From Malania oleifera (taxonomy: Eukaryota > Streptophyta > Magnoliopsida > Santalales > Ximeniaceae), in assembly GCF_029873635.1 (NCBI RefSeq), contig NC_080421.1, positions 35,692,617-35,756,616 on the forward strand: DNA of 64,000 bases, given 5' to 3'. The notes beneath the pieces were generated by a model. It saw nothing but the letters and a program-made list of their open reading frames with translations, did no database searches and was not told the origin of the DNA. A program made the position numbers and the translations under genes. Numbering within the stretch: the first letter of the stretch is position 1; every line of letters starts with the position of its first letter. Of the stretch, positions 10,139 to 22,198 are shown one piece after another.

Positions 10139-11407
10139 CCCTTCTTGTAGGTATGCTACTTTAGGTCCACACCAAAAAAAGATAAATGGTACTTGGAAAG
10201 TGGATACTTGAGGCATATGACCAGAGATAAGTCCAAGTTTACCTCATTAACATTAAAGGATGGTGGTGGATATGTCACCTTTGGAGACAATGCTAAAGGC
10301 AAAATTATTGGCATCGTTAAAGTTGGTAAGAAACCCTCCTTGGAGATTGATGATGTGTTATTAGTTGAATGGTTAAAACGTAATCTGCTTAGCATAGTCA
10401 AGTAAGTGATAAAGGCTTTCAATTAACCTTAACAAGAAAAATGCATAGTCGAAGACAGTAAAATGCATAAAACACTGTTTATTGCTAATCGGGTTGATAA
10501 TGTATATTGCATTAATTTTAAAAACCTGATATCTCAAGAAGTTCAATACTTCACAGCTGTGAATGAGATCAATTGGCTGTGGTATAGGAGAATAGGACAT
10601 GCTAGTATGGATTTGTTGTCCAAATTAGTAACAAAAAACTTAGTCAGGGGCTTACCTAGCACTAAGTTTGTTAAGGACAAAGTGTGTAATGCTTGTCAAC
10701 TTGGGAAGCAAACCAAGACAAGCTTTAAGAAGAAAAAGCATATCTCTACTAGTAGACAACTAGAACTTATTCATCTAGATTTATTTGGTCCCACTAGAAC
10801 TTAAAGCCCTGGAGGAAAGCAATATGTATTTGTTATTGTTGATGACTACTCTAGATTTACCTGGGTAATCTTCTTATCCTTCAAAGATGAAGTGTGTAAG
10901 ATGTTGATCAATTTATGCAAGAAGCTTCAAAATGAAAAGGGATATGTCATTCAAAACATTAGGAGTGATCGAGGGAGAGAATTCAAAAATAGAGATGTTG
11001 AGGATTATTGTATTGAATATGGAATATCACACAACTTCATGACACCTTATACACCTAAAAAAAATGGAGTTGTTGAGAGGAAAAATAGGTCACTTCAGGA
11101 GATGGCTAAGACCATGCTGAATAAGCATAACTTGCCTAAATATTTTTGGGCTGAAGCGGTGAACTCTGCTTGCTATGTAATGAACAGAGTCTTACTTAGG
11201 ACCAGCCTAGAAAAGACTCCATATGAACTTTGGAAAGGAAGAAAATCAAATATATCTTACTTTCATGTGTTTGGATGTAAGTGCTTTGTCCTAAGTGGCA
11301 AATATGACCTAGGAAAGTTTGATGCTAAATCAGATGAAGGAATCTTCCTAAGATATGCTGAAAATAAAGCCTTTAGAGTCTACAATAAAAGGACTCTTTC
11401 AATGTAA
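10139..11407 (+). pseudogene. pol: Sirevirus pol, protease and integrase part (decayed)
   Basis: The protease region is recognisable by WYLESGYLRHMT near 10187. The catalytic DSG is ESG here, so the protease should be dead. Pre-integrase and the zinc-binding region follow (IGHASMDLL, then CNACQLGKQ near 10690-10715), with the first zinc His replaced by Tyr (WLWYRR). The integrase core keeps its three acidic residues: D (IHLDLFG, about 10778), D (IRSDRGREF, about 10967) and E (GVVERKNR, about 11075). There are in-frame stops near 10404, 10424 and 10802, and a frame change near 11400. The gag and protease frames differ, so an indel lies near 10150-10185. The intact protein would process GAG-POL and insert cDNA. 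Confidence 0.88.
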
Positions 11408-13183
11408 CATTTGATGAGGCAAATCTAGTTTCTCCTAAACCTATTGATGTTGATGAAGTTGAAGCAAGAAAAGGTTTGGAAGACTTAACAATTCATGAAA
11501 TTAAAGATAACAGTAATGAAATGAGCACACCTTCAAATGATAACTCTCATAGTCAATCTGAATTACCTAAAGAGTGGAAGTTCGTAAGGAATCACCCTAT
11601 GGATCAAATTATAGGTGAACCCTTATAAGGAGTGTCCACTAGATCGTCATTAAAGAATTTGTACAATCACTGTGTGTTCCTATCTCAAGAGGAACCCAAT
11701 AACATAAATGAGGCATTTAATGATGAATCATGGATAGCTACCATGCAAGAGGAATTGAATCAATTTGAAAGGAGTAAGGTTTGGAAGTTAGTTCTTAGAC
11801 CCGCTAATCATTCTATAATCGGAACTAAATGGGTATTTAGGAATAGGAAGGATCATAATGGAATTGTAGTCCGTAATATGGCTAGACTGGTAGCTCAAGG
11901 TTACAATTAGGAAGAAGGAATAGACTATGGTGAGACCTTTGTTCCAGTAGCTATAATGGAAGTGATAAGAATGTTGCTAGCCTATGCATCCCACAAGAAT
12001 TTCAAACTTTATCAAATGGATGTAAAGAGTGCATTTCTAAATAGATTCATACATAAAGAAGTGTATTTTGCACAAACCCCAAGGTTTGAAGACTTTCACT
12101 TTCCTGACCATGTATTTAGACTAACAAAATCCGTATATGGATTGAAACAAGCTCCTAAAGCTTGATACGAATGATTAAGTGGCTTCTTGTTAGAAAATGG
12201 TTTCTCTAGATGGAAAATGGATAGCACCCTATTCATTAAATCTAAAGATAATGATATGCTTATCATACAAATTTATGTTGATGACATTATCTTCGATGCT
12301 ACTAATGAGGATTTATGCAAACACTTCACCAAATTCATGAAAGAAGAGTTTGAGATGAGCATGATGGGTGAGTTGACATATTTTCTTGGTCTTCAGATCA
12401 AGCAAGCTAAGACTGGCACGTTCATCAATCAATCAAAGTATATGAGACTTGCTTAAGAAATTCGACATAGAAGGTGGAAAGCCATTAAGAACTCCAATGC
12501 GTACTTCAATTAGTCTTGATAAAGATGAGCAAGGAAAGCCCGTAGATATAAAATACTACCGAGGCATGATAGGCAGCCTGCTCTATTTGACTGCTAGTAG
12601 ACTTGACATCATGTTTAGTGTCTGCATGTGTGCTCTTTTTCAAGCAGTTCCTAAAGAATCTCACCAAATAGCTGTAAAGAGGATATTGAGATATTTGATA
12701 GGTACTATTGACTTAGGTCTTTGGTATCCTAAAGACACAACATTTGAAATGATTAGCTATTCAGATGCAGATTATGCCGAATGCAAGATAGATAGAAAAA
12801 GTACCAGTGGTACTTGCCACTTTTTAGGACGTTCTCTGGTGTCTTGGTTCTCTAAGAAACAGAATTCTGTGGCATTGTCTACTGCTGAGTCTAAATAGGT
12901 TGGTAGTTGTTGTGCACAAACTCTATATACGAAACAACAACTTAAGGATTTCAGCTTGGAATATTTGGATGTACCGATCAAATGTGATAATATAAGTGTC
13001 ATAAATATTTCACAAAATCCTATCTCTCACTCAAGAATTAAGCACATTGACATTCAACATCATTTTCTTAGAGATCATGTGCAAAAAGAAGATATAATTC
13101 TTGAATTTGTAAATATAGATGAACAATGGGCTGACATTTCTACTAGACCTCTTTCAGAGGATGGGTTCATATCAATACAATGA
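11408..13183 (+). pseudogene. pol: Sirevirus pol, reverse transcriptase and RNase H part (decayed)
   Basis: Copia-type RT motifs appear in order: WVFRNRKDHNG, RLVAQGYN, QMDVKSAFLN, VYGLKQAPKA and the catalytic YVDD (12274-12285). The frame shifts near 12450 and RNase H follows, with SDADYAECKIDRKSTSG, SKKQNSVALSTAES and the IKHIDIQHHFLRD end. Stops occur near 11625, 11908, 12163 and 12896. The catalytic YVDD and the first RNase H Asp are intact, so the stops and frameshifts account for most of the damage. The last recognisable codon is at 13183, 417 bases before ORF3. Confidence 0.9.
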
Positions 13184-13259
13184 AAATTTGGTTTATTGCA
13201 TAGTAGGGAGGTGATTTGAGAAAAATACTTTATTGTGTATAAGTGGATAAACTAAAAAG

Positions 13260-13440
13260 AATATGTCATTAGCCGGAAGGGTAGGTGACTGACTCTTTGG
13301 AGCGTAGTCGACTGACTCACTACTAACTTGTGAAATTTGAGGAAATACACATGTCAGGCGATTGACTCTTCGAGCACAGTCGACTGACCTGTGGCGGTAT
13401 ATATATTTACTATTCATAAAAAACCCTAATTTTTCACATC
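13260..13440 (+). promoter_or_regulatory. Candidate internal promoter upstream of ORF3, related to the LTR U3
   Basis: Four motif copies occur in 110 bases: GGTGACTGACTC (about 13284), AGTCGACTGACTC (about 13308), AGGCGATTGACTC (about 13356) and AGTCGACTGACCT (about 13378). The segment 13355-13389 matches 7403-7437 of the 5' LTR at 29 of 35 positions without gaps. A TATA-like GGTATATATATTTA begins at 13394, then a pyrimidine-rich leader runs to the ORF3 ATG at 13600. The layout of motif cluster, TATA, CT-rich leader and ATG mirrors an LTR promoter. The match is directly seen; promoter activity is inferred. Confidence 0.6.
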
Positions 13441-13599
13441 TCAGTCAACTAACCATATACCTCCACTCTCTCAAAGTCTCTCTCTTTCGTCTTCAAGTCA
13501 TATTTCTTGAAGATTAAACTGTTTAATCTTTCAAAGATCCTTCAATCTTTAATTCCCACTTTGTTTTCTTGGATTTCACTAGTTAGGTTCTTAAAAAAT

Positions 13600-14757
13600 A
13601 TGCCTAGAACCAAGCATGTGGCAAATTGAGATCCCTTTTCTGAGAAAGATGATTCCAATGATACTGAGAATTGGTTGATGATGAATTAAGCAAAGCAAAT
13701 ATACAGGAAGCATCTTAGATCTACTGAATCCATATTCGGTAAGGTTTTGGATCTTGAATTCTTTAGAGATGAATTTCCTGATATTTTACCACTGTTTAAT
13801 GCTCAGTGTTAGGAGAGATTCATAACCTATCAAGCTAGAGGAATGTATCCTAATCTGGTTAAGCTTTTCTATGCAAACATGATAAAGGGAGAAACTGTGA
13901 TCTCCACTCAGATTATGGATAGATTATTTTCCATCACTCCACAATCTTTAGCTGCTAAATTTCAAATTCAAAACGGATATTTTGAATGTCCACTTATTGG
14001 TACATCTTGGATAATGGAACAAGGTTTTACTCCTGAGGAATTTTTGCCATTGATAATGAAAGAAACTCCTGCTTATTTTGGTAATCCTCCACTGTATCAC
14101 TAGTTAAACCTTCAAGCACAAATTCTATAGAAACTCATCACATACAATATTTTGCCTAGGGTAGGATCACATGATCACATTTCCTACCTGACAAATTTTG
14201 ATGTGGTGTCTACTCAAAGGAAAGAAACTAGATCTACCTAGTCTTATTTTAAAATGGATGATCACACGAGAAGAGGCTAGATGAGTTATTTTACCTTATG
14301 GAGGAGTGTTGAATCATTTTTTGATCATTTAGGAGTTACCACTTCATCTACCCTATTCATAACTTGTACCCTCTATGACATGTTTTCGTCTACTATTATT
14401 AAGCAAATGGGTTACGAAAAATATTAAGGGCATGGTTGGTTGCCAAAGGGTAGAAGAGGACATAGGGAACCTCAACAGGCTCTTGAACCACAACAAGATG
14501 CACCACCAGTAGATGATGCTCCATCATGGTTTGTAGCTTATCAGCATTAGCAGAATGCCTTCTATGGTGAAGTGAGTACTAATTTTAGTTCACTTCAGTT
14601 ATGTTATAATTTCCTGGATCAGCGTATTGGATGCATTGAATAGTATATAGGAAGTTCTTCTTCATCACATGGCAAAGCTTCTATGGAAACAAATTCTGGA
14701 GATGAAGATGAAGATGACGAGGAAGGCATTGAATCAGATGATGGAAATGATAATTAG
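13600..14757 (+). pseudogene. Third ORF of the Sirevirus (env-position protein), decayed
   Basis: One phase runs from ATG (13600) to TAG (14755-14757), 385 codons, interrupted by about ten stop substitutions but no indel. The longest open piece is 13843-14103. The product would start MPRTKH, contain RGMYPNLVKLFYANM and IGTSWIMEQGFTPEEFLPL, and end in a Ser-rich then strongly acidic tail (DEDEDDEEG). The first motif is typical of proteins often annotated as putative plant transposon protein. It lies where Sireviruses carry an env-like gene, but I see no signal peptide, membrane segment or fusion peptide, so I do not call it an envelope protein. It has its own promoter-like upstream region at 13260-13440. 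Function is unknown. Confidence 0.65.
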
Positions 14758-15184
14758 CTTTTAATCTATTAAAAACAACTTTAGGTTGTAATATTTGGGC
14801 TGTCTCCATGTGATGCCCTAATTTTCATACCATTTTTTTCATTAAATAATAATATTCAAATCACACATCGGCCACATCATAATCTCTAATACCATATTAG
14901 CATCATCCGACCCGAAGAGGGATATCGGGTAATCGGTTAAACTTATATAACAATCCTATCAGCAGAAGTCAATATACAAATCATCCAGAATATAAATAAC
15001 CAGAGTACTAAATATCCATACACATATACATATCTAACACACTCCCAAAAAGCAATCAAAACTCTAGGGGATAACATACATCCTTAAGTTAAACACTCAC
15101 CTTGCTATCAGGGTACCAGCTCCCCTCTATCTCGGAGCTCCATCACCTGGTCTTTCTTGATTTCCTAAAATATTTAAATGATTG

Positions 15185-17389
15185 TGAAATTAGGAATAGC
15201 TTCCCAAGAGGGGGGGGGGGTGAATTGGCTTTTAAAATTTCTTTTAATTCTTTTTTAGAATTCTTAAAATTTTTTTATTTCTTTTAACCAATTCGTGACT
15301 TGTTTGTTTAATTTGTTAAGCACTCACGAACTTAGTTTCTTTATTTATTCCTTAACCATAAAAAAATTCAATCATTCAACCAAACCAATCAACTATAATT
15401 AGAAAGCAAACAACCAAGCCAATACACAACACTTACGTAATATAAAAACTCAAGATTGTTGTTTGTTTATATTAGCCAAATTTGAACCAAGCCTTGTATA
15501 AATGAATTTGCTTCTTCAATATGATGTGCAATATAAAATCCAATCACTCTTTCCAAATATTTAGAATTCAGATAAACTCTTAGTTAATTTCTCTTTGGGA
15601 TGTTTAACCAAGTAACACACTCCCGTTTGGTTTCTGCAAGATATGGTTTAACCAACATACTCCCTTTTGGTTTTCGCAACCCAAATCAAAATTAAATTTT
15701 AAGTTTACTTGATTCCCAAATGTATGTAGTATATATAATTTTCAATTTAAACCTTCCACGCAATTTAAATATGTATCGAAAATAAAGAGTAAGGGAAAGA
15801 GAGAGTGAGACGGGAATTTTTACGAGGTTCGGCTTATACCCAACCTACGTCCTCGCCTTTGGTAAACCACCAAAGGATTCACTAAACCTGTCCCTTTAAC
15901 GGGGGGAACAAACCTTTACAACACTCCTTGGTTAAGGCTAGAGCCCGCCTTCTCCAAACGATATCCCCTCGTCCGGTCACTCCTTAACTAGGTTAGAGCT
16001 CGCCTCTCTAAGAAATATCCCCTTGCTTAGCCAACGATCCAAACAACCCTTGGAATCATCAATCTATAAGACAAAGATCAAATAGATGCGTACAAAGAAC
16101 TTGCTCCTCAAAGAGCTGGTTAGTACACCAATTACAGCACAACTAATATACTTCAAAGTAAATCACAATATGAAATATAACTTGAAGCTCAAGGAAGTAT
16201 ATCACCGATTAATTCTTTGAATGATTGAAAGATTTAGAATTTGTAGCACAATTTCGGTGGAAGACAATCAGCTAAAACTCAGTTGAATTCGTGCACAATA
16301 TGTGAGCTTGAGAGCAAGAGAGAGCCTTGAGAAATTGAGAGCAATTTGAGAGAGACTTTGAATTTTTTCAGAATTTGAATTCTTGGCTGTATGATTCAAT
16401 GATCATTGAAGCTTATTTATAGACTTTAAAAGGTCTATAACTTGATCCCCAGGAGGCTTGAAGTATTCCCAAAGTTTCCATAAGTTTTGAGCCTCAAACA
16501 ACCCCATTTAAAAAATTTGACCATTATGAAAAATTCAAAACAGCCGCAAGGCAGTAAACTGTCCATTTTGGGCAGTCATCTGTCTAGTTAAAACAAAGGG
16601 GTAGAAAGGTGGTAGTACTCTGTACAAACACGAGCAGACGCCTCATTTTGCACTGGCAGTCGACTGTCCAGTTCTTGACAGTCGACTGTCAAGATGTCAA
16701 CTTCGAGTACCATTCAGTATTTTAGTCATAATGTTTTCTATATAACTTAAAATTTGAAGTTCTTGGTGTCAAATGAAATATAAGAGAAAATACTAAAACT
16801 TTTATGTTGAACACATTTTAAAATAAATACTTTTGGATGGAGAAAAATGCATATTAATGTAGATGTAGAAAAATTAACAGCATTTGAGAAGTCCTCTTTT
16901 TGGTGCTTTTCATTCCAAAACTGATTCTAACCTTTTTAAAACAATTTTTGACCTTATAAAAATATTTTCCAAGTATGTTCAAAGGTATCTAGGTCCAAGA
17001 CATTAACCTAAGAGCTTCACACGTCCATATTGAAATTCTTTGAAGTACTTACATGAAATTTCCTAGACTCTTTCAAATTTTCAATCCTTGAATTCTTTAA
17101 GGCCTTTATGCTTGCTTCATCTTTCTTTGAGCTATCCATGTTGATCACTTTGGCTTTCATTCTTGAAAATTTTTCTTTAATATCAATGCTCTCATGATCT
17201 TCAAGTTTTAATCTTTAAATCCATGCTTCAAGGTTGATATAGTCATCCTTATCTGAGGTACAAGCTCTCATGAACTCTTTAACCTTGCATTCTTCATTTA
17301 GTCCTGAAAATACATCACTTAACATAGCATGTTAAGATCCACTTGTTTGTTAGCATCAAAATAAGATGTTAAATCTTATACGACCAACA
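15185..17389 (-). mobile_element. Inverted Sirevirus-type solo LTR
   Basis: It is a close relative of the + strand LTR at 38323-40645: both share the TTGGGAAGC-type 3' end and the TGTTGG start with GATGCTAACAAACAAGT. It is 2205 bp with no internal region. Flanks are GATTG and TGTTG, so the TSD is degraded or absent (3 of 5 match). On minus it carries the U3 palindromes at 16540-16700 and the ACGTAGG/GAACCTCGTA block near 15822-15860. Confidence 0.85.
16540..16700 (-). promoter_or_regulatory. U3 palindrome cluster, GACAGTCGACTGTC type
   Basis: It contains the perfect 14-bp palindrome GACAGTCGACTGTC (16677-16690), a second near-copy GGCAGTCGACTGTCC (16655-16669) and weaker copies near 16548-16590. 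In LTR orientation it lies upstream of the TATA-like TATAAATAA near 16418. Confidence 0.7.
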
Positions 17390-18261
17390 TGTTGGGTGAG
17401 ACACATCTCAGTAAGACGGAATAAATTATTTACAGTGTGTGGCAGTATGAGTTTCATTATATCATAACATATATTCATTTAAGTGATAATACCTTCTGAG
17501 AAAAATATACCAATTTCGCATTTATAATCATAGAGATATAAAACACAACCTTTTATAAGCTTTATTCCATTTTCAAATTTATTCACACACAACCCATGTT
17601 TACCAATGAAGTTCCCGAGAATAGGGGAGATTACACGCCCATACATGTAGCTCACTTCTGCTTTGATATCGTTTGTATTCTTGTCCGATTAACTCGGGTT
17701 CGGCTACAACTGATACTTATTAGGGCACTCACCTTAGTAAGTCCTAAGGCAGAGAGTGTTTCACTTCACTTTAATTATTTATGTTATTAACTCACGCTCT
17801 TTCATTTCCCATTTTCATCATTCTTTCATTTCCCATTTACATCTCACCATCTAGCCTATGAGTGTCCTCGGTAACTAGTGCATATTGCGTCTGTAACTCA
17901 TGGCTACCTTGAAGATATTTCTCCATGCCATGCTTTACCCCATGGTCGAGGTTATGCTATCCTTAAATATTCTCCATGCCATGCTTCCCCCCATGGTTGA
18001 GGTTGTGCGGCCCAAAGACTGGATCTTAACCGCGGTTGGCCTACCCAGTTAGATCAAAATAAACATACCATATACCTGTCTGTACTACAAATGACCTGTC
18101 TCACCCTGGTCCAGAATCTAGAGGGCAAAACTACCCTCTACACTAGCTCATTCGACTGTCATGCCACATGCTCCATGAGTCCATGTGGTTGCACGTAATC
18201 ACTACTAGCAATGGTACCATGCTCATTATCGCAATCTATCCATCAGGGCTTTCATTTACAC

Positions 18262-18553
18262 CTTTCCACTTTCATATATCAGTATTCACCATGCAGTATT
18301 CACGTTGCATTATTCACATTTCAATATTCACATTGCAGCATTTACATTGCAATATGTATTTATATTTCAGTATTCATATTGTAGTATTCACATTGCAATA
18401 TTCCCATTTTCAATATTCATAATCCAGTGTACACATTTCAGGATTCATATTTCAATTTCCACATCTCAATATTCATATTACAAAATTCATATTGCAATAT
18501 TTCCATTTCTATATTCATATATCAATATTCATTGTTCAGTATTCACAATAGGT
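18262..18553. repeat. Degenerate minisatellite, about 16-17 bp unit
   Basis: Roughly seventeen imperfect copies of units such as TATTCACATTGCA(G/A) and TATTCATATTTCA run in tandem inside the inverted gypsy LTR. They are followed by a CATA/TA microsatellite (18606-18655). The ORFs here are a by-product of the repeats. Confidence 0.75.
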
Positions 18554-18603
18554 TCTCATCCTCTTTTATTTCACTCTCATCATTTCAATACACACTTCAT
18601 CTT

Positions 18604-18658
<55 letters not shown>

Positions 18659-18659
18659 T

Positions 18660-20756
18660 TGTTGATTAAGGTGTAATTCCAAGAGGGGGGGGGGTGAATT
18701 GGATATTAAAAAAAAAATTAAGCCACTTAATTTCCTTTTACACACTTCTTATAAATTTACCAACTACTTCTTGTTGCTAAATTATGTATGTGTGTGGCAA
18801 TCCTATCTATGCATGCAATACACTCAATTTAAATACAATGCAGAAAATAAAGAGTAGAGGGAAGAGAGAAGACAAACGCGATTTTACAAGGTTCAGCCGA
18901 CTTGGCCTACGTCCTCGCCTTGAGCAACCACTCAAGGATTCACTAAAAACCCTACTCCTTAAAGTGGGACGGAGCTTCCCTTACAAATCGCTGCTTACAA
19001 GAGGTATAACTCCCTCCTTATCCGCTGCTCACAAGAGGTACAACTTCCTCCTCACACCCGGTTCACAACCCAAACCGTGTTTACAATGAAATCTAAAAAT
19101 AACACTCAAAACAATGCTTCTAACAAAAGCTTGTGAGTACAATTCAATTTCCTAGCACATTAACATATGATATAACTTGAAGCTCGTGAATGTATGAAAA
19201 CGATAAACTCGTTTTATGTATGATATGCCTCAACACACGAATCCTTTTTTTTTTTTTTAACCAAAACTTTCAAGTAAAGATAAATTCAAAAACGTTTTGG
19301 AATAATCTAGGGTTATTGGTTCACTTTGCAAAAATACACACTTATATAATTGAAGTGAACTTGTTGGCAAAAACTTTGTCTTGAATATACACTCAATCAA
19401 AATCACAAAGTTTTATTTCAAGTACTCAACCACAAAATTGAGTATATTAATTTGCAGAAAAATATCCCTTAATTAAAATTATATTTATAAGTATCAAGTA
19501 TATTAAATCAAGTTCTAATGTATCTAAAGATAGATCCTTTTAGAAACCACACACTTGAATCAACCTTTCAATGAGTCACACACCATAAAAACAAATAATG
19601 ATCTTGTTTAAAATAGCTTGGTATATATAAAGATACTTTCAAGATCACTCTTTTAATCAAAAATTAGGTTTTTCAATAAGAAGCCCTTTGAGAAAATATA
19701 TGTATATTTATATACTCTTGAACCAAGATTTAATCTACCAAGTTAGATAAACTTTCTCAAGTAATGATCTCTTAGAAAATTAATTTTTGTACGAAAGGCA
19801 CACTCAAGATCAATACTTTTCAATACTAGTCAAGAACAACCAATGAGATGATATGTAAAAATCACAAGACTAATAACTTGAAAGATCAAATCTCAATACT
19901 AGATTGAAGTACAGTAGAGCAACCAAGTTCCCTTTGAAAATCTGAATTGATTTGCCCAAGCTTTGAAGATATGAGATTGATGTATAGCCAAACGAATAGC
20001 ACTAAGAGTAGATAATCAACAATCTTGCAACAAGGTGTGTTCTTCTCTTTCTTGTGTGTCTCACTCTCTTGTTCTAGGGTTTAGATATTCATAATATATA
20101 GTATATTACCCTTAGGATTGATTTCAGTCGTTGGATCAATAAGATACCTCGTGTGTCTTTTTAATAAAGAACTGATTTTTTGGCTTTCCCGCGAGTTCAG
20201 GAAACCTAACTCGACTTCAGGCTCCTGACGTGTTAACTTCAGGCGCCTGAGGTTCCAAGGTCAGGCAACCGAGTTACCTCTGCCAGGTTCTGTCTTTCCC
20301 ATTTAATTCTTTAGGTGACCGAACTTAATCTTCAGGCAACCGAAGTCCAAATTTTTATTTCCTTTTTCTAATTTTAGAAAATACTTTGCTCTTTTTCTTG
20401 AGCCTTTTATAAAACATATTTTCCATGATTTCAAAAAACATTTCTAAGTCCATGAAGGTTCCCTAATGATATACATGAAATGCATAAATTCTAAAATCAT
20501 TCTAAGTTATGTTGAGCCTTAAGATAAATCATACGAAAATATAGATACATGAGTTCTAAATACCCTTTCCCAAGATATTCTTGAACTTTGCCACTTGCAT
20601 CTTGATTCTCGTACTCTTTGAGTTCCATGGATCTTGCCAAGATTTGTTAACTTTCCGTGCATGCTTAGTGTAAGTCTTGTTCACAAACTCAATGCACAAA
20701 TCAAATATCAAGTGATTTGTCATTATCAAAACAAGATTGGACTCGTAGAGTCAACA
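18660..20756 (-). mobile_element. Inverted copia-type solo LTR (TGTTGA...TCAACA family)
   Basis: It is 2097 bp. On minus it starts TGTTGACTCTACGAG and ends ACCTTAATCAACA, a perfect TGTTGA/TCAACA inverted terminus. The TSD is TATAT on both sides (18655-18659 and 20757-20761), in low-complexity sequence. It shares the CCAATTCACCCCCC end and the GGCCTACGTCCTCGCC block (18910-18930) with the other copia LTRs, so I place it near the Sireviruses by inference. U3 motifs such as TCAGGCGCCTGAGG (20238-20251) and GCAACCGA lie at 20195-20345. Confidence 0.85.
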
Positions 20757-22004
20757 TATATATATCTCAATAAAACAATATCAACATTTCATATTTCTTC
20801 CATTTTCCAGCATACAAATCAATGCTCAATTTTTCATCATTTCTCATAAAGTACTCTTTGACTTATCACTTTTCATCATTTTCCACATTTCAAATCTCAT
20901 ATTTCAATATACATTTCATAACCTCATTATTCTCAATGTAAATCATTTAACTCAATTTCAAATACCTTTCAGTATAAATCATATATCACACAATTTTCAT
21001 CTAATATTCATATCATAATAATTTCAAGTAAAATATCATATTTCAATTTCTCATATTTTCCAATCAGTAATTTTCAGAAAAGACTGCTATAATTTATTCC
21101 ACTTACCTGGCTTACTGAGAGACCTGCTAAAATACCCAATCCCATGCCCACGGCGTTTGAAACTCAAAACCCTGAAATTTACATTTCCTAGTTTAATTAG
21201 CTCAACCTCAGAATTTCAATTATTTTAATATTCCTAGGCTCACATCCTCCCATTAACCCGTTAAATTCTAAAAACGCAGGTTTGATCCACTTCCCATATT
21301 TAAATTTAATTTCTAACATACTTAAAAATACCAATATGATCGAATCCCTATAGTTTAATCTAATTCGAAAATATTCCCAGAAATCTAATTAAATCACATC
21401 CCTAGAATTTAACTTAATTCCAAAATACTCCCCAAAAATTTTATTTAATCAATTCCTGTAGTTTAACTTTATCCCAAGAATATCTCCAAAAATCTAATAT
21501 AATCAATTATGCAATTTAATTTAATCCCAGAAATATCTCAAAAAAAAAAAAAAATCTAATATAATACAATACTACAATTTAATAATTAAATACTAGAATT
21601 TAATTGGTTAAATTTGTACTCCTCACCTTATCCTTGGAGTGGTGCCTATGATCCCCAAATCAAAAATCCATTCTGGTTAAATTGACAAGGATCTAGGCCC
21701 TAGGAATGGTGTCTAATCGTCAATTAGGCTGAAGATTTGAGAGAAATTGAGAAGAGAGAGTTGGTTTACCTTACCCCAGGAGTGGTGCCTACAACGCTCA
21801 TATGACAAATCCACTTGGTTAACATGTTGGTGGCCAAAATAGGAACCCAGTGGTCTTTTCTATTTTCCGATCAGTCAAGTATTCGTCGAGAAAATGAGGA
21901 GTGAGAGAGGGAAGGCGAGGAGAGAGAGTGACGGCTTCAGGGGGGTCCTTTCTGTTTGCAGGAATGAGATTTCAATTCTTGAAATCTTAGGAAGGTTCAA
22001 GCTT

Positions 22005-22006
<2 letters not shown>

Positions 22007-22047
<41 letters not shown>

Positions 22048-22176
22048 CTTATGTTATAATAATATTATATTATATACTTATATATATATTATATTATTTA
22101 TTTTGTTACTTCAGTTTAATAATTAATTAATTAATTAATTAATTAATAATAATAATAATATTATTATTATTATTAA
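22007..22176. repeat. AT-rich microsatellites near the gypsy LTR start
   Basis: A TA run (22007-22045), an AATT run (22121-22147) and an AAT/ATT run (22148-22175) lie just inside the 5' end (minus orientation) of the gypsy solo LTR. They could fold into hairpins. Confidence 0.9.
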
Positions 22177-22198
22177 TTTTCTGGGGCGTTACACTCCA

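Larger units (their letters stand above)
14809..22193 (-). mobile_element. Inverted Ty3/gypsy-type solo LTR, itself split by two copia LTRs
   Basis: On the minus strand it starts TGTAACGCCCCAG (right end) and ends GGGCATCACA (left end). A perfect TSD, CTCCA, flanks it (14804-14808 and 22194-22198). It splits the Sirevirus 3' region after ORF3. After removing the nested LTRs at 15185-17389 and 18660-20756 it is about 3.07 kb. No PBS, gag or pol is present, so it is a solo LTR left by LTR-LTR recombination. The text near 17393-17445 (ACACATCTCAGTAAGACGGA) also occurs in the Tekay-type LTRs of this window (inverted near 59090), which supports a gypsy origin. It lacks their TCGTCGACGA cluster. 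Confidence 0.85.

Noticed and set aside
13600..14757. Reading ORF3 as an envelope gene
   Set aside because: The position suits a Sirevirus env-like gene, but no signal peptide, membrane segment or fusion-like stretch is visible. The core instead resembles plant transposon-protein domains.
15180..17394. A TSD for the solo LTR at 15185-17389
   Set aside because: The flanks GATTG and TGTTG agree at only 3 of 5 bases, so no TSD is claimed.
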